DNA of 64,000 nucleotides. Origin: Pseudorhodoplanes sp. (GTDB lineage: Bacteria > Pseudomonadota > Alphaproteobacteria > Rhizobiales > Xanthobacteraceae). Location of the stretch: positions 1-64,000 of the forward strand of contig JABARS010000032.1 in assembly GCA_019187085.1 (NCBI GenBank). Direction: 5' to 3'. Numbering within the stretch: position 1 is the stretch's first letter; every line of letters begins with the position of its first letter. Positions 33,240 to 42,066 of this stretch are shown in pieces. A program made the position numbers and the translations under genes. Below the pieces are notes generated by a model. That model was given only the letters and a program-made list of their open reading frames with translations. It was not told where the DNA came from and ran no database searches.

Positions 33240-34424
33240 TTACTTCTTCATCTTCTCCTTGACGGGATCCTTCACGCGCTCGATCTTGTCGAACTCGACA
33301 TTGACGAGATCGCTGCCCTTCTTCTCGACGCGGCGCAGATAGACCGTCTGGATGATGTCACGCGTCTCCGGATCGATCTCGACCGGGCCGCGCGGACTTT
33401 CCCATTTCATGCCTTTCGCAGCGCTTACGAGGCTCTCGGCATCGGTCTTGCCGCCGGCTTTCTTGATCGCCTCGTAGATCAGGTGCATGCCGTCATAGCC
33501 GCCGGCTGCGAGGAAGTTCGGATTGAGACCGCCATATTCCTTCCGGAACGCGGCAACGAACTCCTTGTTGGGGGCGGAGTCATGGTTGTGGTCGTAGTGC
33601 CAGGCCGAGAGGATGCCGATGCCCGCGTCGCCCATGTTCTTGAGCGCGGAATCGTCGGTGATCTCGCCCGTCCCCATGACCTTGATGGTTTTCGGATTCA
33701 CGCCGCGTTCCGCCAGAGCCTTGCCGAACGCCGCCGGCTGCGCGCCCGCCGGCACGAAGACGAAGATCGATTCAGGATTGATATCCTTGGCGCGCTGGAC
33801 GAAAGCGGAAAAGTCCGGATTGGCGACCGGCATGCGGACGGCGCCGACCACTTCGCCGCCGGCCTCCTTGAACGCGGTCGAGAAAGAGCCTTCGCAGTCA
33901 TGGCCGGGACCGTAGTCGGATGCGAGCGTGTAGGTCTTTTTCGTATTGCCCTGCTTCACCGCCCAGCTCCCGAGCGTCGAGCAGACCTGCGGCAGCGTGA
34001 GCGACGTGCGCACGGAATAGTTCGATTTCGTCGTGATGATCGCGGTCGCCGCATTCATGATGACCATGAACTTCTTGGCCTGCTCCGAAATGTCGGAAGC
34101 GGCGAGCGCGTTCGGCGTCAGAACGAAGCCCGCCAGGATGTCGACGCCGTCGCGCACGACCAGTTCCTGGGCGAGGCGCTTGGCGACGTCCGGGGCGACG
34201 CCGCCGGTATCCTTGCGGATGATTTCGATCTTCTTGCCGGCGACGGCGTCCCCCTTCTGCTTCATGTAAAGCTTGATCGCATTGTCGATCTGCGTCGCGG
34301 TATCTGCGAATTGCCCCGAATAGGGCATGATGATGCCGATCTTGATCGTCTGCTGCGCGTTCGCCGGAGCAGCGACAAAGGCCGCGGTCGAAAGGACAGC
34401 GGCACTCAGAAACAATCTTCGCAT
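33240..34424 (-). CDS. ABC transporter substrate-binding protein (LivK-like)
   Basis: The 394-residue product starts MRRLFLSAAVLSTAAFVAAP with a signal peptide cleaved near ANAQQ, after agggagga. The mature protein has the type I periplasmic-binding fold of the branched-chain amino acid (HAAT) group: IKIGIIMPYSGQFAD, GVAPDVAKRLAQELV, and GGYDGMHLIYEAIKKAGG. The ligand may be an amino acid, urea, amide or aromatic acid. No permease or ATPase genes are adjacent, so it is an orphan binding protein using a remote transporter. Confidence 0.9.
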   Translation of the reverse strand: MRRLFLSAAVLSTAAFVAAPANAQQTIKIGIIMPYSGQFADTATQIDNAIKLYMKQKGDAVAGKKIEIIRKDTGGVAPDVAKRLAQELVVRDGVDILAGFVLTPNALAASDISEQAKKFMVIMNAATAIITTKSNYSVRTSLTLPQVCSTLGSWAVKQGNTKKTYTLASDYGPGHDCEGSFSTAFKEAGGEVVGAVRMPVANPDFSAFVQRAKDINPESIFVFVPAGAQPAAFGKALAERGVNPKTIKVMGTGEITDDSALKNMGDAGIGILSAWHYDHNHDSAPNKEFVAAFRKEYGGLNPNFLAAGGYDGMHLIYEAIKKAGGKTDAESLVSAAKGMKWESPRGPVEIDPETRDIIQTVYLRRVEKKGSDLVNVEFDKIERVKDPVKEKMKK

Positions 34425-34741
34425 TCTCGTCCTCCCTGATTGATTATTTTTCGGAACGGTATCGGCGGGTGCTGGCAAGGTCAATTCGATGAGGGCCGCA
34501 GATCGTACGGGTGAAAGGGAAACAGCAGCGCTTGCGCGCTGTCCGTCGTTTCCAGTAGGCTGACGCGACGTCATGGCGCGGCTTCGGATGAGCGGTCTGC
34601 AGAAAATTGGCGTGCAGAGTGGGCGCGGGCCCATGCGAAAGCGCGCGAGATGGTCACTCTCGCAACCATCGCGCCGTGCGAGCTGTCCAAAAGAAATGGG
34701 CGCCTCACGGCGCCCATCGAGCACGCTCGCAGCGAAACGTT
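34425..34741. other. Intergenic region upstream of the ABC binding protein gene
   Basis: This 317-bp gap contains the ompW terminator (34689-34717) and a hairpin cagcgcttgcgcgctg near 34532. Near 34435-34450 an A/T-rich patch ahead of the binding protein gene may hold its promoter. No gene is supported. Confidence 0.5.
34689..34717 (-). terminator. Rho-independent terminator of ompW
   Basis: On the minus strand the 9-bp stem ATGGGCGCC / GGCGCCCAT with loop GTGA is followed by TTTCTTTT. It lies 25 bp after the ompW stop. Confidence 0.9.
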
Positions 34742-35464
34742 TCAGAACTTGTAGGTGAACCCCGCGCCGACAAGCCACGGATCGAGCTTGGCCGTTCCGG
34801 TCAGCGGGATGGCGCCGTTATCGGCGGCCGCCTCGAAGTCGGGACGCAGATACAGTTTCTTGACGTCGACATTGAAGCCCCAGTGGCGGTCCAGCATATA
34901 GTCGAAGCCCACCTGGAATGCGGCGCCGAACGTATTGTGGAATTTGAGGCTCGTGATCGTCAGCCCGTTATTTGGCGTGTTGCCGGGCGACTGATTGAAG
35001 AATACCGTGTAGTTCACGCCGGCGCCGACATAAGGCTTGAACGCACCGAAATTGGTGAAGTGATACTGGAGCGTCAGCGTCGGCGGCAGCAGCCAGGATT
35101 TTCCGACATTGAGGCCGTTGAGGTTCGCGCCGGCATAAGTGCCGCTATTGACGATTCCGTTTCCGGTCGCATGGTGCCGCGTCACGCCGAGAATGAGTTC
35201 GGCGGCGAGATTCGGCGTGAAATGGTAAGTGATGTCGAGCTCCGGCACGACCGAGGTGTTCCAGTCGGCGCTCGTTCCCGGCAATTGATCGAATACGACC
35301 TTGTCGTTCGGCTCGACCACCAGGGCGCGCAGGCGGATTTGCCACGGATTCCACATGGTCACGGCCGGTGCCTTGGCCGGCATCGATATATCGGCCGCAT
35401 ACGCCGGAATTGCCAATAATGCGAACGTCAGCGCCATTGCTGCACGGTTCACTTTCCCCATCAT
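34742..35464 (-). CDS. ompW: OmpW family outer membrane protein
   Basis: The 240-residue product has a signal peptide ending near AYAAD and a mature part with alternating beta strands. It ends in F (AGFTYKF), the C-terminal aromatic needed for outer-membrane barrel assembly. Motifs such as LPPTLTLQYHF and FKPYVGAGVNYTVFF are typical of the eight-stranded OmpW barrel, thought to pass small hydrophobic compounds. In enterobacteria OmpW is under FNR control; here an FNR-like gene is the upstream neighbour. ATG 35464 or 35461 could be the start. Confidence 0.9.
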   Translation of the reverse strand: MMGKVNRAAMALTFALLAIPAYAADISMPAKAPAVTMWNPWQIRLRALVVEPNDKVVFDQLPGTSADWNTSVVPELDITYHFTPNLAAELILGVTRHHATGNGIVNSGTYAGANLNGLNVGKSWLLPPTLTLQYHFTNFGAFKPYVGAGVNYTVFFNQSPGNTPNNGLTITSLKFHNTFGAAFQVGFDYMLDRHWGFNVDVKKLYLRPDFEAAADNGAIPLTGTAKLDPWLVGAGFTYKF

Positions 35465-35545
35465 CGCCTTAGCCCCGTCTCGATTTCTGTTATCCGGCGT
35501 CTTTGCCGGCGGGATCACGAAAGGGCAGAAATGCTGCGTTGAAAC

Positions 35546-35559
35546 TGATTTGCGTCAGT
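35546..35559 (-). promoter_or_regulatory. Imperfect FNR-like palindrome upstream of ompW
   Basis: CTGAT-TTGC-GTCAG is a symmetrical site with one mismatch per half against TTGAT-N4-ATCAA. It is centred about 88 bp before the ompW start. No convincing -10 element is at the matching distance, so this is only a candidate. Confidence 0.3.
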
Positions 35560-35628
35560 TCGGATTTGTTTGATTTTTTGCGATGGAGATTGACGCGATC
35601 TGTTGTGACGCGACAACAGCCGGCGTGG

Positions 35629-36402
35629 TCAGTGTGGTATCCGCCGCAGGCCGTCGGCATATCCGAATGCTTCGCGTTCGCCGCCCATCCCTTCGGCCAG
35701 CTCCAGAAGCGCCGGCATATCGGTGAGTTGCACCAGCCGCTTGCGGGTGACGCGGATCAGTCCGCCGACCTTGAGCCGCGTGAAGGTGCGTGACACTGTT
35801 TCTCCGGTCAGCCCGAGATAATCGGCGATGTCGGTGCGCGGCATCGGCAGCGAAATGGTCGTCGGCGCAACGCCCCGGCGTTCGTTGCGCCGTGATAGCC
35901 ACAGAAGAAACGATGCGACGGCGGCGGTCGAGTTGCGCTGGCCGATGGTCAGCGCCAGATCGTGCGCGGCGGCAAGCTCGAGCGTCGTGGCTTCGTAAAG
36001 CCGGAAGGCAAAGCGCGGGATTTCGAGGGCGAGCTTATGGAACGTTCCGCGCGGCAGGCAGCGGACCTCGCTGCGGCCGATCGATTGTGCGTTGTAGGGA
36101 AATTCCGGACCGATCCCGAACCCGATGAAATCGCCCGCAAACGAGAACCCGATGACCTGGCGGCGGCCGTTGCCCAGCGTCTTGTAGAGCCGCAGGCAGC
36201 CGGAATGGACGTAGTAGATGTAGCGCTGCTCGTCGCCGTGGGTGAACAGATGCTGTTTGGCGGCCAAGGCCCGCTGCGTGCAATGGGTGCATGCCGTACT
36301 CTCACAGCCGTTACTGCAGGCGACGGCTGCCTTGTCTTCAATGTCCATGCCGGCAACACCGAGCATGGCAACGCAGGGTGGCGGATTATTCAAAAAGCCC
36401 AT
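35629..36402 (-). CDS. fnr: FNR-type Crp family regulator with N-terminal cysteine cluster
   Basis: The 257-residue product has a cysteine group C29-x3-C33-x4-C38-x2-C41 and a central C115 (SEVRCLPRG), the set needed for an oxygen-sensitive [4Fe-4S] cluster as in FNR/FnrN. A cNMP-like beta-roll (about 50-140) and a winged HTH follow. The recognition helix contains GETVSR, where E-x2-S-R is the FNR pattern that reads TTGAT. A perfect TTGAT-N4-ATCAA box lies just upstream, suggesting autoregulation. ATG 36348 is an alternative start that would keep all the cysteines. Confidence 0.9.
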   Translation of the reverse strand: MGFLNNPPPCVAMLGVAGMDIEDKAAVACSNGCESTACTHCTQRALAAKQHLFTHGDEQRYIYYVHSGCLRLYKTLGNGRRQVIGFSFAGDFIGFGIGPEFPYNAQSIGRSEVRCLPRGTFHKLALEIPRFAFRLYEATTLELAAAHDLALTIGQRNSTAAVASFLLWLSRRNERRGVAPTTISLPMPRTDIADYLGLTGETVSRTFTRLKVGGLIRVTRKRLVQLTDMPALLELAEGMGGEREAFGYADGLRRIPH

Positions 36403-36449
36403 CCTATCGAAATATTTTTACAAATTATCCGCGCCCGTGCGTTTGGATT

Positions 36450-36463
36450 TTGATGTCGATCAA
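36450..36463 (-). promoter_or_regulatory. Perfect FNR/FixK box upstream of fnr
   Basis: TTGAT-GTCG-ATCAA is an exact match to the FNR/FixK consensus. It is centred 54 bp before the fnr start. GATAAT at 36429-36424 is 20 bp beyond the box, near class II activator spacing. The only gene it can serve directly is fnr, since xdhB ends at 36544 and points the same way. Confidence 0.8.
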
Positions 36464-36543
36464 TATTCCGGCCGGTGGATGAATCTTCGAAACATCGAAT
36501 CGAGCTTTTTCGCCGTCCGGCGACCTTTCGCTCTGGGATGCTT

Positions 36544-38859
36544 TCAGGCGCGACTGCGCTGATCAGCGACGGCGACGAGAATCCGTTCGGGGGTTGCGGG
36601 CGCATCGAGGTTCACGGCCCGCTCCCCGCCCGACACGCTTGCGATGGCGTCGCGAATCGCAAGCCACACCGAGATCGCTAGCATTAGCGGCGGCTCGCCG
36701 ACGGCCTTGGAGCGGAAGACCGTCTCCTCGCGGTTGGGCGAGTCCTCAAGGATGCGCACGTTAAAGACCGGCGGCACGTCGCGGCTGCCCGGGATTTTGT
36801 AGGTCGAGGGGCCGTGGGTGCGCAGCCGGCCTTTGCCGTCCCACCACAATTCTTCCGACGTCAGCCAGCCCATGCCCTGCACGAAGGCGCCTTCGATCTG
36901 TCCGAGATCGATGGCCGGATTGAGCGAGCGCCCGCAGTCCTGCAGCAGCTCGGCGCGCAGCACGCGCATCTCGCCGGTCAGTGTGTCGATGGCGACTTCG
37001 GAGGCGGCGATGCCGTAGGCGAAGTAATAGAATGGCCGGCCCTTATTGGTGGCTAAGTCCCAGTGGATTTTCGGCGTGCGGTAGAATCCGGTCGCCGACA
37101 GCGAAACGCGCTTTTCCCAGCACAGGGCGGCAAGCTCGGGAAAGCGGATGCTGCGGTTGCCCGCGAAGACGTGGTTGGCGGCGAACGTGATCTCCGCTTT
37201 GGGAACGTCGAAATGCTCGGCGGCGACGTCGGCCATGCGCGACTTGATCTGCTCGGCGGCGTTGAGCGCGGCCATGCCGTTGAGATCGGAACCGGAAGAG
37301 GCCGCGGTCGGCGAGGTGTTCGGCACCTTGCCGGTGGTCGTTGCCGTCATGCGCACGTGATCGATATCGATCTGGAACGCCTCGGCGACCACCTGGGCGA
37401 CCTTAATGAAAAGACCCTGGCCCATCTCGGTGCCGCCGTGATTGAGTGTGACGCTGCCGTCCGTATAGACATGGACCAGCGCGCCAGCTTGATTGAGCGC
37501 CGGCCGGTTGAACGAGATGCCGAACTTGACCGGCATCGTCGCCAGTCCCTTCTTGACGACGTCGTTCGCGCGGTTGAAGGCGTCGGTCTCGCGGCGCCAT
37601 GATGCCATGTCGGCGGCACGCTCCAGCTCGTCGACAAGGCGGTCGATAATATTGTCCTCGACCGTCATGTCGTAGGGCGTGACGTCGTTGCGGCCGACAC
37701 GATAGAAATTCTTCGCGCGCACGTCTTCGAGTGGTTCGCCGAGATGCCGCGCGATCGCGTCGATGATCGTCTCGATGGCGATCATGCCCTGCGGGCCGCC
37801 ATAGCCGCGGAACGCGGTGTTGGAGACCGTGTGCGTCTTGCAGGGCAGGCCGCGGAAGCGCAGCGCGGGCAGCCAGTAGCAATTGTCGGCATGGCAGAGC
37901 GCGCGGGTGATGACGGCCGGCGTGTGGTCGGCCACGTTGCCGCCGTTGGCGGCGAGCGTGAGATCGAGCCCGCGGATCGTTCCGTCGGCGTCGAAGCCGA
38001 CATCGTAGCGGATGAGAAACGGATGCCGCTTGCCGGTTGCGCGCATGTCGTCGTCGCGCGGCAGCCGCAATTTCACCGGCCGCCGGGCCTTCCAGGCGAG
38101 TACGGCGGCGATGCCGGCGATGATCGTCGCCTGGCTCTCCTTGCCGCCGAACGCCCCGCCCATGCGCCGCACCTCGACGGTGACGGCGTTGAACGGGATG
38201 CCGAGCAGGTGCGCGACGCCGTGCTGGACCTCGGTTGGATGCTGGGTCGAGCTGAAAATCTGGAAGTCGCCGCTGTCGCCGGGAACAGCGAGCGCGATCT
38301 GGCCTTCGAGATAGAAATGATCCTGTCCGCCGCAATGGAATGCGCCGCTCAGCCGATGCGTTGCTGTAGCGAGCGCGGCGTTGACGTCGCCGCGCGTCAT
38401 GGTCTGGGGCGGCGAGACGTACATCTCGCGCGCCATCGCCTCTTCGATCGTGAGCACCGGCTCGAGGACGTCGTATTCGATCTCCACGAGCTTCGCCGCG
38501 GCGCGCGCCTGGTCGAGCGTCAGCGCCGCGATGGCGGCGACCGGCTGGCCTTCATACTCGACAATGTCCACCGCCAACAGCGGCTCGTCGGTGCGGATCG
38601 GAGCGATGTCGTTCTTGCCGGGGATGTCGCGCGCCGCGATCACCGCAACGACGCCGGGCACTGCGCGCGCGCGCTCCAAATCCATGCGCGCTATGCGGGC
38701 ATGCGCATGCGGGCTGAGCACCAGCGCCGCCTCCAGCGTGCCGGTGACGGTCGGCATGTCGTCGAGATAGAGCGCGCGTCCGGTCACATGGCCTTCGGCG
38801 CTGTCGTGACGGTGTGCCGTATGCACGCCGCCGCGGATGCGGTCGAGGCGCTCGCTCAT
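36544..38859 (-). CDS. xdhB: Xanthine dehydrogenase, molybdopterin-binding subunit
   Basis: At 771 residues this is the large subunit that carries the molybdenum cofactor and oxidises hypoxanthine and xanthine to urate. N-terminal GHVTGRALYLDDMP, the cofactor-region motif MGGAFGGKESQA and the C-terminal AVGEPPLMLAISVW (active-site glutamate) are typical of XdhB. It overlaps xdhA by ATGA. An XdhC cofactor-insertion gene is not adjacent. Confidence 0.95.
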   Translation of the reverse strand: MSERLDRIRGGVHTAHRHDSAEGHVTGRALYLDDMPTVTGTLEAALVLSPHAHARIARMDLERARAVPGVVAVIAARDIPGKNDIAPIRTDEPLLAVDIVEYEGQPVAAIAALTLDQARAAAKLVEIEYDVLEPVLTIEEAMAREMYVSPPQTMTRGDVNAALATATHRLSGAFHCGGQDHFYLEGQIALAVPGDSGDFQIFSSTQHPTEVQHGVAHLLGIPFNAVTVEVRRMGGAFGGKESQATIIAGIAAVLAWKARRPVKLRLPRDDDMRATGKRHPFLIRYDVGFDADGTIRGLDLTLAANGGNVADHTPAVITRALCHADNCYWLPALRFRGLPCKTHTVSNTAFRGYGGPQGMIAIETIIDAIARHLGEPLEDVRAKNFYRVGRNDVTPYDMTVEDNIIDRLVDELERAADMASWRRETDAFNRANDVVKKGLATMPVKFGISFNRPALNQAGALVHVYTDGSVTLNHGGTEMGQGLFIKVAQVVAEAFQIDIDHVRMTATTTGKVPNTSPTAASSGSDLNGMAALNAAEQIKSRMADVAAEHFDVPKAEITFAANHVFAGNRSIRFPELAALCWEKRVSLSATGFYRTPKIHWDLATNKGRPFYYFAYGIAASEVAIDTLTGEMRVLRAELLQDCGRSLNPAIDLGQIEGAFVQGMGWLTSEELWWDGKGRLRTHGPSTYKIPGSRDVPPVFNVRILEDSPNREETVFRSKAVGEPPLMLAISVWLAIRDAIASVSGGERAVNLDAPATPERILVAVADQRSRA

Positions 38860-40274
38860 AGCGCGTCCACCCGCGTCAGCGCGGCGGGTTGCGTCGTCTC
38901 GATCTGGAAGCGCCGCAGCAGGTTGGCGGCCGCATCCAACCGATAGGCTCCGCTGCCGCGCTGGTCGGTCATCGGCTTGAAATCACGCGTCATGAGCGCG
39001 CCAATCCCGGCCAGCGAGGACGCGGCCCATGGCTGGCCGGTCAATGCCGCTTCGACCGCATGGGCGCGTGCGGTGGTCGCCGCCATGCCGCCATAGACTA
39101 AGCGCAATGCGTGAACAATCCCGTCTTTGGTGCGCAGCCGGAAAGCTGCGACCACGGTCGAAATGTCCTGGTCGAACCGCTTGGAGAGCTTGTAGGCGGC
39201 GAATTGATCGCCTTCCGGCAGGAAGGGGATGCGGATGGCGGCGATGATCTCGTCCGGCTGCAGGGCGGTCTTGCGATAACCGGTGATGAAGTCTTCGACC
39301 GGCAGCGTCCGGCTCTTCGTATCCGAATGCAGCGCGACGCTGGCCCCGAGCGCGATGAGGCAGGGCGTCGTATCGCCGATCGGCGAGGCGGTGGCGAGGT
39401 TTCCCGCAAACGTGCCGAGATTGCGGATCTGGCGCGATCCGATCCGCCGCACCAATGCCGCGAACGCGGGAAAGTGCCTGTCGAGATGCGGCAGCGCCTC
39501 GCTGTAGGTGACCGCGCCGCCAAGCGACAGCGCCCCGTCGCCGGCCGATATCTTCTTCATCTCGGAGACGCGGCTTGTGAGAATCACCCCGGGCAGCGTC
39601 TTGCGCTCCTTGCTCAGGAGCAGTCCAAGGTCGGTGCCGCCGCCGAGAATGATCGCGTGCGGATGCTGCACGCGCAATGTCGTCAGCGCCGGCAGCGAGC
39701 GTGGCAGGAACCAGTGCTGATCGCCTGCGCGGTAATCCTCGCAAGGATGAGGCTGCGCGGCCGGATGACGCTCGCCCGCGGCGTCGTTCGGCAGGCCGGC
39801 GACCTGCCGGCATGCCTCGACGATCGGCCGATAGCCGGTACAGCGACACAGGTTGCCAGCGAGCGCTTCGTGAATGGTTGTGTCGTCCGCAGGCTCGCCG
39901 CCATGGGCGAACGCGAACATGGTCATGACGAAGCCCGGCGTGCAGAAGCCGCATTGGGTCGCGTCGGCATCGATCAGTGCGCGCTGGACGGGATGCAGCG
40001 CGCCGTCGCGCGACAGGCCTTCCACCGTGAGTAGGGAACAGCCGTCGAGCTGGGCGACCGACATCAGACACGAATTGACGGCGCGATAGTGCGCGGCCTC
40101 GTCATGGGCATCGGCAATTGCCACCGTGCAGGCCCCGCAATCGCCTTCCGCGCAGCCTTCCTTCGTTCCGGTGAAGCGGGCGATGCCGCGCAAGTAATCC
40201 AGCACGGTCATGGACGGCGAAACCGCGCTTTCGATGCGCAATTCGCCGTTCAGGAGAAATTGAAGGGAAGCCAT
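38856..40274 (-). CDS. xdhA: Xanthine dehydrogenase, FeS/FAD subunit
   Basis: The 472-residue small subunit carries two [2Fe-2S] clusters and FAD and passes electrons to NAD+. The plant-type cluster is GCAEGDCGACTV and the second cluster uses QCGFCTPGF and NLCRCTGYRP (about residues 105-150). The FAD domain follows with ILGGGTDLGLL and GTFAGNLATASPIGD. It is first of the xdhAB pair and divergent from the dehydratase gene, with 75 bp between them. Confidence 0.95.
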   Translation of the reverse strand: MASLQFLLNGELRIESAVSPSMTVLDYLRGIARFTGTKEGCAEGDCGACTVAIADAHDEAAHYRAVNSCLMSVAQLDGCSLLTVEGLSRDGALHPVQRALIDADATQCGFCTPGFVMTMFAFAHGGEPADDTTIHEALAGNLCRCTGYRPIVEACRQVAGLPNDAAGERHPAAQPHPCEDYRAGDQHWFLPRSLPALTTLRVQHPHAIILGGGTDLGLLLSKERKTLPGVILTSRVSEMKKISAGDGALSLGGAVTYSEALPHLDRHFPAFAALVRRIGSRQIRNLGTFAGNLATASPIGDTTPCLIALGASVALHSDTKSRTLPVEDFITGYRKTALQPDEIIAAIRIPFLPEGDQFAAYKLSKRFDQDISTVVAAFRLRTKDGIVHALRLVYGGMAATTARAHAVEAALTGQPWAASSLAGIGALMTRDFKPMTDQRGSGAYRLDAAANLLRRFQIETTQPAALTRVDAL

Positions 40275-40349
40275 GCCCGACCCTTGCTGCCTTATTGACC
40301 TTCTCGCCGTTTCGCTGCCAATGGTGCATGAAAGGGGCGCGGTGGCAAA

Positions 40350-42053
40350 GTGACAAAAGGGCTACGCAAGGGTCTGACGAGCTACGGCGATGCGGGCTTT
40401 TCGCTTTTCCTGCGTAAGGCTTTCATCAAGGCGATGGGTTATTCGGACGACGCGCTCGATCGTCCGATCGTCGGCATCAGCAACACCTATTCCGACTTCA
40501 ATCCCTGCCACGGCAACGTCCCGCAACTGATCGAGGCGGTGAAGCGCGGCGCCATGCTGGCCGGCGCCATGCCGATGGTGTTCCCCACCATCTCGATCCA
40601 CGAATCCTTCGCCTATCCAACCTCGATGTTCCTGCGCAACCTGATGGCGATGGACACCGAGGAAATGATCCGCGCGCTACCGGTCGATTCGGTGGTGCTG
40701 ATCGGAGGCTGCGACAAGACCACGCCGGCCCAGGTCATGGGCGCCATCAGCGCCGATCGGCCGGCCATCGTGTTGCCGGTCGGTCCGATGCTGGTCGGGC
40801 ATTTTCGCGGCGAGGTGCTCGGTGCCTGCACCGATTGCCGGCGGCTGTGGGGCGAGTTCCGCGGCGGTCGCCTGAGCGAGGCCGAGATCGATGTGGCGAA
40901 CGAGCGGCTGGTGCCTTCGATCGGCACCTGCGGCGTGATGGGGACCGCGAGCACGATCGCCTGCATGATGGAGGCGCTCGGCCTGGCATTGCCGGGCAGC
41001 GCCACGATACCCGCCACCCATGCCGATCGCGTCCGGATCGCGGAAGCCACCGGCCGGCGCGCCGCGGAGATGGCCAAAGGCGACGGACCTGCGCCGTCCG
41101 AGATCCTGACGCCGGCATCGTTGCACAACGCCATCGTCATGCTGCAGGCGATCGGCGGCTCGACCAACGGCGTCGTGCATCTGTCGGCCATCGCCGGGCG
41201 CACGCGCCATCCGCTCGCGCTCGATACGTTCGACGAGATCGGACGCCGCACGCCGGTCCTTGTCGATCTGAAACCGTCCGGCGATCATTATATGGAGCAT
41301 TTCCATCAGGCCGGCGGCGTGCCGCGCCTGATGCAGGAGCTGAAAGACCTGCTGGCGCTCGACGCCGGGCATGTGATGGGCGGTACGCTCGGCGATGCGA
41401 TCAAGACTTTCGAGGATGTCCCGGGTCAGGACGTGATCCGGCCGCGGAACAATCCGCTCAAGAAAGAGGGCGGGCTTGCGGTGTTGCGTGGAAACCTTGC
41501 ACCGCGCGGCGCGGTCATCAAGCAGGCGGCGGCATCGCCCGCCCTCATGCAACACGAAGGGCGCGCCGTCGTGTTCGAGTCCGTCGAGGACATGACGAAC
41601 CGTATCGACAATCCGGCGCTCGACGTGAAGGCCGACGACGTTCTCGTGCTGCGCAATGCCGGGCCGGTCGGTGCGCCCGGCATGCCGGAGGCGGGCTATC
41701 TGCCGATCCCCAAAAAGCTCGCGCAGGCCGGCGTCAAGGACATGGTGCGCATGTCGGACGGGCGCATGAGCGGCACCGCCTTCGGTACCATCGTGCTGCA
41801 TATTGCGCCGGAAGCGGCCGCCGGCGGGCCGCTTGCGCTCGTGCGCAACGGCGACCGCATCCGGCTTGATGTCGCGGCGCGGCGGATCGATATGCTCGTC
41901 GAGGACGCCGAGCTGACAAGACGAAAGCAGGCGTGGAAAGCTCCGCCGGTGCCGGAAGCCACGCAGCGCGGTTATGCGTGGCTTTATCGCGAGCACGTTC
42001 AGCAGGCGGACGAAGGCTGCGATTTCGATTTTCTGGTGGCGGTGAGGCAATAA
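40350..42053 (+). CDS. IlvD/Edd family dehydratase
   Basis: The 567-residue product starts with GTG. The three iron-sulfur cysteines of the family are present: FNPCHGN, GGCDKTTPA and GTCGVMGTAS. It resembles dihydroxy-acid and sugar-acid dehydratases (L-arabinonate/D-xylonate type) more than a housekeeping IlvD, since ACTDCRRLWGEFRGG and the overall layout fit the sugar-acid branch. The substrate is not certain. No sugar operon surrounds it; xdhAB is divergent. Confidence 0.85.
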   Translation: MTKGLRKGLTSYGDAGFSLFLRKAFIKAMGYSDDALDRPIVGISNTYSDFNPCHGNVPQLIEAVKRGAMLAGAMPMVFPTISIHESFAYPTSMFLRNLMAMDTEEMIRALPVDSVVLIGGCDKTTPAQVMGAISADRPAIVLPVGPMLVGHFRGEVLGACTDCRRLWGEFRGGRLSEAEIDVANERLVPSIGTCGVMGTASTIACMMEALGLALPGSATIPATHADRVRIAEATGRRAAEMAKGDGPAPSEILTPASLHNAIVMLQAIGGSTNGVVHLSAIAGRTRHPLALDTFDEIGRRTPVLVDLKPSGDHYMEHFHQAGGVPRLMQELKDLLALDAGHVMGGTLGDAIKTFEDVPGQDVIRPRNNPLKKEGGLAVLRGNLAPRGAVIKQAAASPALMQHEGRAVVFESVEDMTNRIDNPALDVKADDVLVLRNAGPVGAPGMPEAGYLPIPKKLAQAGVKDMVRMSDGRMSGTAFGTIVLHIAPEAAAGGPLALVRNGDRIRLDVAARRIDMLVEDAELTRRKQAWKAPPVPEATQRGYAWLYREHVQQADEGCDFDFLVAVRQ

Positions 42054-42066
42054 CCGGGAGCGCCGG

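Noticed and set aside
33216-34439. 407-codon open frame antisense to the ABC binding protein
   Set aside because: The binding protein has a signal peptide, RBS and terminator; the opposite frame has none of these.
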